A stretch of 64,000 nucleotides of DNA from Megaustenia siamemsis (taxonomy: Eukaryota; Mollusca; Gastropoda; Stylommatophora; Ariophantidae). Made by a program: the position numbers and the translations under genes. Shown piece after piece: positions 37,101 to 47,600 of the stretch (positions are counted from its first letter, which is position 1; each line of letters begins with the position of its first letter). The DNA lies in contig JAVIAB010000047.1 in assembly GCA_032433765.1 (NCBI GenBank), positions 14,497,107 through 14,561,106 of the forward strand, read 5' to 3'. Below the pieces are notes generated by a model that saw only the letters and a program-made list of their open reading frames with translations, ran no database searches and was not told the DNA's origin.

Positions 37101-38581
37101 GTTTGGGTCACATGTGGGCAGTGGTCAGTTTGGGTCACATGTGGGCAGTAATCATTTTGGGTCACCTTGATCAGTGGTCAGTTTGGGTCATGGTTACTTT
37201 GGTTCAGTTTGGGTCAGTGGTCAGTTTGGGTCAGTGGTCAGTTTGAGTCATGGTTACTTTGGATCAGTGGTCAGTAGTTAGTTTGAGTTATCCGTCGTCA
37301 TTGGTCAGTTTGGGTCACTAGAGGTCAGTAGTATCGTGTTGTAATGTATATGGTCAACTATGAGCTGTCTTATAGAATAACATTCGTCAGCTAGGGGTTA
37401 CATGATAAAACATTGAATATTCTTCTTTACCACGACAAAAACATGCCATAAAATACATACAAGGTATATAATGTATAATAATTATCAGCTATGGGTTTGT
37501 CACAGAATAACGTTCGCTTATGACTTGCAATGCACAAAGGTTCAGATATCGTTACAGTGATAAACATAAAGGTAAAGGTAAGGTAAAGTACGAGACTTGA
37601 ACCGGCGTCTTAGCACGCGAGTATATACCCATATGTGCTCGGCCGCCTATCCAGCAATGTTCGGATATTTCTGTATAGTGTAGCCTCAAGCATCGAAACT
37701 CAGATGCGAAGCGACATTCCTCACCTTCCCAGGATAATATACGCTGGTACCCATTTCTGCCAACGGCTGGGTCGACCGTGGGGGTATTTTTTTTTTATTC
37801 CAACCACGAGTACAATTCACACTGCTCCCAGCGGGAATCGAACACGGGTTGTCCGAACGTCGGTAGTCTAGTCGGGTGGTTTTCCCAACTAGGCTACCGA
37901 GGCCCCCAAACAGTGATAAACATACAGATATATATAATCTACATCTATAATGTATAACGAACCACTCAGGTATGAGTATTTCTCTCTTTCTCTCTCTCCT
38001 AGCATCCAGTTATGGTTCTCTACTGAATGTTCACAGATCATCTATATATAACACTCATGTCTCTCACTTTCGGTAATGATCGGTGCACAGGGATACATCC
38101 ACACATCTTGTGAGATTATGCACTGTGAGATGTGAGATTATGCACTGTGAGATGTGAGATTATGCACTGTGAGATGTGAGATTATGCACTGTGAGATGTG
38201 AGATTATGCACTGTGAGATGTGAGATTATGCACTGTGAGATGTGAGATTATGCACTGTGAGATGTGAGATTATGCACTGTGAGATGTGAGATTATGCACT
38301 GTGAGATGTGAGATTATGCACTGTGAGATGTGAGATTATGCACTGTGAGATGTGAGATTATGCACTGTGAGATGTGAGATTATGCACTGTGAGATTATGC
38401 ACTGTGAGATGTGAGATTATGCACTGTGAGATGTGAGATTATGCACTGTGAGATGTGAGAGGTTTGTGCAGACTTGTTTAACGCACCATGAGAGAAACAT
38501 CGATAATTGTAGGCATTGTCTCTCTGAAGCCTACAATGACTCATGTCATGACCATTGATTCCGACACGCTTGGATTTTTTT

Positions 38582-38612
<31 letters not shown>

Positions 38613-41600
38613 GTGATCAAGACTCAATCAGAGTAGGATTCCAGACTCTCTCATGAAGTCAGCTGTCTGTTTAAGCGAATCAATTGCCTCATATAGTTTC
38701 TCTTCCAGGGAGGTGGGCGTGACCACATTGCTCTTCTCAGGTATGTGTACTGGGGGCAATCCTGCAGAACATGTTTTGTAGTCATATTGTCCAGTGTACA
38801 GTGGTATAGGCTGGTTGTACCTATTTTGAATTAAGTAAACATGTGAACATTCTATTGTGGCCTGTGCGTAGGCGAAGTATAATGACTTGATCCCTCCTTG
38901 ATAGTTGGTGGTATCCGTCACTCTCGTTATGCTTTGGGTGTTCTCGTTTCCATTTTTCATGGAACTGACCTTTGAGAATGAATTTGGCTTCATCATAACT
39001 GAGCGGATGGTTCTCTTGTGGTAATTTCCCTCCCTCCTTAGCTAATTTATCTGCGCGTTCGTTCCCGTGTATATTACAGTGTGATGGTATCCACTGAATG
39101 ACTACTCTCTGGAAGTTATTGCATAGTTGGTCCAAGGTAGTTCTCAAGTCATCTAGTTCATTGTTCTTGGGGCTTTTTAGAGCTGATAATACTGACAGTG
39201 CATCAGTCAGAATCACCAATTTATTGTGCATGTTATTTTTGTGTTGAGTAGCCAGTGTTGCAGCATCTCTGATGGCCTCAGCTTCTGCTTTAAAGTTGTT
39301 TGAGAATTTTCCAGTAGCTATTGACTTGGTGATCTCGTCCTGATTATTCAGCGTCAAGAACACACCTCCCCCTCCATTTATGGTGGCATTTGTAGCAGAG
39401 CCATCTGTGTATATGTGGGACCAAGAGTTCTATGGGTAGGTATCGTGTATGTGTTTTTCTGCTACATGTTTTCTTTCTGTGTCTGATTGGGTGCCTTTTT
39501 TCATCATTCCTGTTATATTTTCCTTAAGTTCTGGTATTTTATGTTTTCCCTGAGGAGACATAGCAGATGGACCCAAGGGTTTCGATATTGTTTGGGAAAG
39601 TACTGGGTCTCCAGTAGTTAGTTCATTGGCAATTGCAGCGAAGTTGCTCCTCTTTAGTCGTACAATTCCGGAACCATATATTCTTTGGTGCATGGGGTGG
39701 CTAAGGAGCCTTCTATATTTCTCCGCTTATTGCAATACTTTAGTGACCCGTCTGTCATCTAAGGGTTGTAAACCTGTTACTGTTTCTAGAGTCTTGATAG
39801 GTGTAGACGTCATAGCACCAGTGATGATACTGGCAGCTGGGTTCTGTGTTCTGTTAATTTTGCTAAGGTGTGATTTGGAAGCCATAGCCCAGGCTGTGAC
39901 TCCATACTCTAGAACTGGTCTAACACTTCCTACGTATAGTCATTTCAAAATATTGCTGTCTGCCCCCCAGTCCATTTCCTGCCAATTTCTTCATAATATT
40001 TGTTCGTTTTCTGGCTTTTATCCTTGCTCTGTCTAACTGATTCTTCCAAGTCATTCTGCGATTCATGGTGACACCAAGATATGTTGGGTTGTGGTCAATA
40101 GGGAGTGTAAGGTCTTTTATCTTCAAGTTTGCAGAGAGTGTTTTTCTTGATAGGCTGAAAATTGTATATGTAGTTTTTTTTCGTTGATTGGTAAGAACCA
40201 GGTGTTCCTCCATTTTTCAAGTTCACCTAGGGCATCTTGCATCCTGGATCCAGCCACCGACATACTTTCCTCACGAGCCCATAACGCCAGATCATCTGCG
40301 TATATTGCTGAGTATATTCTGGGTGGAATGTCCTTTGTGAAAATTAAAAAGAGTGTTGGGGACAAGACTCCGCCTTGTGGGACACCTTGTTCGATAGAGA
40401 CCTTCTTACTTAGTTGACCTTGAACTTGTACTTGAATAATATTAGGAATGTTGTAAATTAGTGGCTCATAATGTGCTGTGTATGTATAATGGACCACGCA
40501 GTACAACGGATGCATACAGAACAATTGTGAATCATCTAGTTTCTAAAGTCTCAGATATAATCTATTTACTTAAATAACACAGCGAGTCGATGAGAGCAAT
40601 ATTTATGATACATTTGTAGTCATCATAACTGAGATGCTGTCAGATGGAATTCTTAATTTTAAATGTTTTATTGTTATCTATATGCTTGCATATCGGTTAG
40701 CTAAGAGCCATGTCCAAGATCTGTACATTTCTGATACAGACATTTGTGCTCTGGAGGAGAAATTAGTGGTCGGCATTGGTGAATATATAGCGGACATATG
40801 TGGACCATGGTTTCTAAGACATGGTGGGTGGGACTCCTATAACAAGGAAGATGCCATGCGATTGACTATAATACATAAAGGCTTAGCTCTGTGACCATAA
40901 ACTGATATACAGAGCATATTCTGATATCTCTATTTTTTGTTTGATACTACGCATTGCTGCTAGTCAGATATCACCAAACATGTACAACCTTGTATGTGAA
41001 GTTCAGACACAACTCTTTCATTAAACCAGTCAGCTTTCTATTCATAGTTACATGTCCTCACCCACCCCTCTTTTCTGTCTTCCACTCTCCATCACCAGTA
41101 AGATTTTTACATTACAATCGCTTCGAAATGCAAATTAGGTAATTTATATAATTGCTTCATTAGGTGACGGTATCTAGCCATCGGCATCTTCATAATTTTT
41201 CAGGTTTGCCCCTCAGAAAATAAAAGATTGCTCACCCCTGCTTTATGCTGGCAATTTTATTAACGTTGATCTAGTTGCAAACATGGTCATTTTAAATTTC
41301 ATCTTCCTGATAAGCCTTGACTGCACTAATATATTTTTATATTGTTTCTTCTGACAGAATTACTGATACTTCAATAACGATGCCTTTGTTTTAATTAAAA
41401 TTTAAAGTATAATGTTCTTATTATTTCAGATCCAAGCTGTACATTAGCGCCACTACAACAAGTGGAGAACCAATTACTCCAACAGAATTAAACTGGTAAA
41501 TAGATTGTATTTTTAAAGTTATGGATGCAGGTATTGACAGATTGTTAATTTCATAAACATGCTGAAGACGAGTTGTCCTTCTTTCTTTCCACATTTGACT

Positions 41601-44600
41601 TTCATTTGAGAGGAGATATAGTTTGTGGTATTGTTCACTTCTGCTGGCCTCTCCTGTCGTTATGTTTCTTATTGTTTCTAATTTCCAATCAATCCATCTT
41701 TTTTTGTTATTGACCCTTGAGCCTGGCTTGTTTTCACAACATTTATTAGAGCTTCATTGTGTTTTGATCTTTCTGAATTCTCACATGAAAAAATTTTTTA
41801 TCTTTTTTCTGTATATATTCTATGGCGGGAATTATTCCTTGCTTTTGTTCTCAGTTCTTTATTTCTGATATTAACTTTAATTTTGTTCCCTGTCATTCGT
41901 TTAACACATTTCATTTTGGTAGTGGTTATTTTTCTTATTGTTCTTGAGCCTAACGTTCAGGTCTGGCATTGACTGCACGACGTTGGGATGAAGATTCTGT
42001 TATTGAGTGGTCATTTTGTCGCTAGTGTTATTTCCTTGTTGGACAATAGTGGTGATAGTTGTCCGATGAACTGACAAGCTTTCTTGCAGACATGTAGTTA
42101 CAATGTTAAAAATATGAGGCCAAACATAAATAAAATAAAGTTGTATAATAGCCTATAGCCAATGCCTAATATCATCATCAAGTACCGGGCCTAGTGGCGT
42201 AGGGGATCATGTCTCTCCACAACATTCGATCTCGGCAGCTATTTATCATTTCTGTTGTTGACCTTCTGCCAAGCCATTCTCTTAAACTGTCTGTTATTTT
42301 TTCTCTTTGCTTCCCTCTATCTCTTCGTCCCTCAATTTTTCCAGTTGTTACAATATATTCAAGTTGTTCTCTTCTCGTTACATGGCCAAAAAATGATGAT
42401 TGTCTCTTCCTGACATTGGAAATTAGCTCTCTTTTTGCTTTGACCTTTCCCAGAACCTCTTCATTACTCTTCTTAGCTGTCCATGGTATTCTCACCATTC
42501 TTCTGTAAAACCACATTTCTACAGACTCCAGTGATTTTATAAATAATGCCTAATATATGAGGATGAAAACCTGCTACAATAGCATATAACATCTCTAGAT
42601 AAAAGCTGCACAAACTACAGGCCAAGAATTTATAGAACAACAACAACTTAAATGGTTTGGCCACCTGGTGAGAATGAATCCGCACCAATCACCATCAAGG
42701 GCATTCTTCTCGAGAATGAATGGAAAAAGACTAAGAGGAAGACCCAGAAAAAGATGGATAGATGCAGTGACAGAGACATTTAACAACAAAGGAAAATCAC
42801 TAATTCAGAAAGTTCAAGCAGCTCAAGAACAACAAATGATATAAACCACGACACCTTTTAGGTATCAGTGAAAAGAGAAAAGAAGAAGAAGAAGTATAAT
42901 AGCCAATCTGGCACATTCAATGTAGACATAGACTTGTATTGTTTAATTAATTTTCTATAAACTGATTGATTATATAGAGAATAGCAAGAGGAGCTACTTA
43001 GTAATCTAGCAGAACACAAATTGTGCATCAGGTAATTCTACTAAAGAAGTAGGCCCAAAATTATAATGTTATGTACGGTTGCTGTAAAGCTACATAAAAC
43101 ATGAAAAAATAAATATAAGACTGTATAAAACAGCTTTACTAAAATTTGACAGTACAAAGATATAAACGTTTTGTATACTAGACTCCATCAGCATGACAAG
43201 ACAACATACAAATGAGTGGACTTAAAAACGATTACATAAATAGATTACTACTTAGCTTCAGTAGGACCCTTGGTAGATATGGCGGTCCACAGGGGCATAA
43301 TAAATAAACCCTTCACCTGTAAGTGTCCAGATAATAGTTAACTGCTAATCACCTGTCTACACAGGTAGGGCAGGTAGGAGAACGTCTTACACAATAAAGA
43401 AACAGTGAAATAATGTAAGAGAAATGTAAATAAATGGAAAGGGTAAAGGAGAACCTCTTTTCTGAGGATAAGAACCCTCCTTTAGTAAAAATGAGAGAGA
43501 GAGAGAAAGTGGAAGGAATTTAAGGCAGGGAAAAAACCATTTATGTAGGAAAAACCGGTTATGATGAAAATAATGAAAGAAATATTCCTTCTTGGATGGA
43601 AAGAGCCAAGACAGGTTATGAACCGGTTCTCCAGAATGAAACGGTTGAAGTTATCATCATAGCAGAAAATGATACCGCTGGCTAGGATAACGTCAGTGCC
43701 CTCGTTATCAGGATAGTTAAAGGGACATCTTTGTTATTAGCTGGCTCCGAAACCTTAGTTATCACCACAGAGGAATGGCCCCTGTATGTTAAGCCTGTAC
43801 ACAAATGGTACCCTTTTGTGATACAGACCAATAAAGTTACTCTCCCGAATAGCCGTCTCAAAACGTGCATGTCCCGTAACACGACATGTTTATAAGTGAA
43901 ACTGAAAGACATTTAGGCGATCATTTTCTAGAGCAAATCCACATCTCTCAAGGGTATGGTACCCCAGTCTCCACCCACTCTATCTCTCCTAATAACCAGT
44001 GCCTTGATGATATCCTAATCACTGGTAACGTTTCCTGCTACACAGATATCTTCACCCGATTCGTCCTGGAAAACAGTGCACCTTGGCACTATCCATCCGA
44101 GAGGGTGTCACACTTTTCCTTTTCATTCTACTCTCTTTGTATTAAAAAAAAAAAAATTTCTAGCTTAACAAGTTTTTTTTTTCTATTATTAAACTATCTT
44201 TCTAAATTATTATTTCCCCTACCTTTAACCCTTTTCTCTCTCTACCCGCCCCTCCACCTCTCCTCACTCTATGAATCTTTCTTCCTTATCCTTTTGTAAA
44301 AATTCTCCTTTACCACCATAAGCAAATTCACTTTACTTAATTAAAAATTAAATCATGCTTTAGATTTGCAAAATATTTGTGACAATTTTAGAACAATTTA
44401 TTTTAGAATTGTTGCCCTTGATGGGACTGACGTACAGACGTAACATACCATGGGAATTATGCTTTATTTTCTTTTCTTGGCTATAATTTCATCTTTAGGT
44501 TACTTGAAAAAAATGCTGTGACAATCTACAACAGATTTGTAGATGTCAATGAGGATGAATGGAGCAAATTGAGTAGCCTTGAGATTGCCCTTATCTGTTT

Positions 44601-47600
44601 GTCCATCATTCTTTTCATTCTGCTGCTGCTGGTTGCCGCTCTGTGGTACAGGAGTAAGAAAATGTGAGAATACCAACACTTTTTTCTTCAACAATTTATG
44701 TTTTATTTTACGTACAACATTCTCTTTATAATTTTGTCTCAAACATACAACTCTTTTGTAGTAATCTCTTCCTTTCTCTTTAATATACAAATCTCTATAA
44801 TATATTTTGTTTTCACTCACATACAACTCTCTCCTTGTAATATGTTTCCTGTCTAACATACACCTCTTTTCTTGTAACTTTTGCTTTCTCTTTAACACAC
44901 AAATTCTCTAAGTGTAATAGATTATGTTCTCCCTCACATACAAAACTCTTCATATTACCTCTTATTTCTCTGTAACAAAAATCTTCTCCTGTAATGTTGT
45001 GTTTTTCCTCAAACACAAGATGGAGCCGTTAAAGCATCGACCACTCCTGAAATGGAAAGTCAAGCCAATGATTCATTTGACGAACAAAAATGTCTCCTAA
45101 GAATCTCACGCATAAGATAGAGAGAGAAAACATTTCAAACAAACTGATAAGCTACAAGTCTGAACAAGAATATGTGTCGAACAGTATAGGAAGAAGTCGT
45201 TGAAAACACATTGTTCATGTGCTCAAAATTAATGAAGAAAAACTTCTATGCCAGGCATTCCTGTTGAAACCATCTGGTAAAAAGAAAACAAGAGAGACCA
45301 AGAGAATCTCTACGCAGAACAATTACTAGGGAAGGCTTAAACATGGGACAAAGAAACAACCTAGAACCACAAGAACTAGCAGCAAATAGTCAATCGTGGA
45401 GAACTATGATTTTCACACAATGTGCCATCTTCGGCTCGAGAGGAAAATGCATGAATGAACACAAAAAAGTGTCTTTGAAACCTAGTTGCATGTTGTACTT
45501 TTATAAATGGATTTTAATATCAGAGGATACAGGAAGCATAAAACAAATAGGGAAATGTCTAAGAGGTTTTGGTTGATAATGTTGTTCAGTGGCGTAGGTT
45601 GACGATGATGTTTTAGGTGGCACGGGTTGATGATGATGTTGTTGAGTGGCATGGGTTGATGATGATGTTGTTCTATTGTTAAGTGGCACAGGTTAATGAT
45701 GATATTGTTTTATTGTTAAGTGGCACAGGTTGATGATGATGTTGTTGAGTGGCATGGGTTGATGATGATGTTGTTTTATTGTTAAGTGGCACAGGTTGAT
45801 GATGATATTGTTAAGTGACACGGGTTAATGATGATATTGTTAAGTGGCACAGGTTGATGATGATATTGTTAAGTGGCACAGGTTAATGATGATATTTTTC
45901 TATTGTTAAATGGCACGGGTTGATGATGATGTTGCATCAAAGGTTGATGATGATGATTTTTTAGTGCCAGAGTTGATGTTAAGTGCAACGGGTTGAGTAT
46001 GATGTTGAGTGTCGCATGTTTATGATGATGTTCGATGACATGGGTTGATGATAATGATGTTGAGGGTAACTGGTTGATAGTGATTAATGGTGACTTTGGT
46101 GACTGGGTTAATGGTGACTTTGGAGATTTTAATAATACTGTTGAGTGCCACCAGTTGATGATGATGATGTTGGCTGTCACCACTGGGTTAATGGTGACTT
46201 TGGAGATTTTAATAATACTGTTGAGTGGCACCAGTTGATGATGTTGAGAGCCAAAGGTTGATACGAGTGTAAATTCTTGCCACAAGATGGTGAAGTCTAA
46301 GGCTGCGATGGCTCTCTTAAATAAATCCCTGGTTTTACTGAAGGCGCCAGAGCTTGTCTTGTCAAGAGATACTGCAATACTAGGTCTTCTATATCAGTGA
46401 AGCTCACCACCTTTGGAAGCACGGTGATCAGTGCCTCTGTTGACCAACCTGTTTTGGTGCAGGTTTTTACTAAAGGAAACAACTGAGATTTTGAGGAGAG
46501 GCCTTGGTCAGATGATGGGTCGTCGACCCTGTGTGATGACCGTGTATTGCCAGGCTTAAGTTCCACACAGGTTAGGGATTTGAAATCATGAGTGTCATAC
46601 ACGATTAAAGTGATACGGCAGAAGGAGGAGTGTTATCAGAATGAGTGAGGACATGTTGTGTGAGGCCAGGTTGTGTGAGGTCATGTTGTGTGAGGCCAAG
46701 TAGTGTGAGGATATGTTTTGTTAGACCAGGTCATGTGAGGACAAGTTTGTGAGGGCACGTTGTGATAGGACAAATTGTGGGAAGTCAGGTTGTGTGAGAT
46801 CAGGTTTTATAAAGTCAGGTTGTGTGAGATCAGGTTTTATAAAGTCAGGTTGTGTGAGATCAGGTTTTTGAGGTCAGGATGTGTGAGACTAGGTTATGCG
46901 AGGTCAGAAGGTTTGTGAACAAAGTGAGTGATCACCTATACAATGTTTTATTTTCTGTCTTGAGTTATGTCCCATTTAATAAAAGGGAGACCAAAATGTA
47001 CAAAGTAATGTCCCCTCATCAACCAAATATCGATGACAAAATGTTTTCACCTGAATATTCTACTGCTGATTTTTGCTATTCCCTTTTAATCACTTTATAT
47101 CTTGTTTTAACCTCATCCCCAGACATAATCAAAGCCTCCGCTTATTTGACAATCTCAACAAGGACACATCCATCTATGACAACCCAAGGAAAGACATTAC
47201 CCCTACACCACCCAATGAATCCAACAATGCTCAGAAAATTTTCGGGCGCCTCAGCAATGGCTCTGTTGGTCACAGCAGCATGACAAACCTCATCTCAAAC
47301 GAGAGTGGAAACAACAGTGAGGCCCTGACACCTCCTACCAGTAGCAACTCTCAGCGGAGACGGGTCATTGCTCATGATTATGAAAATATTATAATGTCTT
47401 CTCAAGCTTGTACTCTGAACAATGACGATACCTACCCCAATATCATTACTCCCACAGCATCAGGTCCAGCTTTGACAAGAGAAGATCTTGTTAACACATC
47501 AGAAGCCCAACTCACTGACCAGACAACAGACTTCACAGATAATGCCCAGCCAAGTCTAAATGACAGCTGTCACTCAGAGACAGAACAAGGTCTGCAAATT

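Larger units (their letters stand above)
34534..41248. mobile_element. 6.7-kb segment with hAT-like termini and 8-bp duplication
   Basis: Left end cagaggtgggca (34542) and right end tgctcacccctg (to 41240) are imperfect inverted repeats (10 of 12) of the CAGnGGTGnnCA type found in hAT elements. Both are flanked by a perfect 8-bp duplication ctttatgc (34534-34541 and 41241-41248). No transposase was recognised inside. Contents: a 45-bp array, an RTE-E-like 3' end, SINE-2, two minisatellites, a decayed RNase H LINE and a Bcl-2-like fragment. It could be a very large non-autonomous element or an element expanded by nested insertions. Confidence 0.65.
33833..41429. other. Intron 9
   Basis: 7.6 kb, most of it (34542-41240) inside a segment with hAT-like ends. 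The left flank holds a 42-bp array (34085-34290). Right of the segment, 41249-41429 shows nothing but the acceptor. Confidence 0.85.
41496..44498. other. Intron 10
   Basis: Contains RTE-H (41580-42140), RTE-E (42175-42540), RTE-K (42600-42890) and a decayed GIY-YIG coding piece (43690-44070). 42900-43690 and 44100-44498 show no recognisable gene; (GA)n near 43490. Confidence 0.82.
44664..47122. other. Intron 11
   Basis: A degenerate pyrimidine-rich array (44690-45020), an RTE-D 3' end (45180-45460), a large gatgatgatg-type minisatellite (45580-46270) and a 35-bp array (46640-46880). Other parts show nothing recognisable. Confidence 0.85.

Noticed and set aside
38108..38460. Regular 22-bp repeats resembling a CRISPR array
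   Set aside because: Direct head-to-tail minisatellite without unique spacers, in a eukaryotic genome.
44690..45020. Same satellite family as 20087-20835
   Set aside because: Shared words such as acatacaa and attctct are short and low-complexity; similarity not strong enough to claim common origin.
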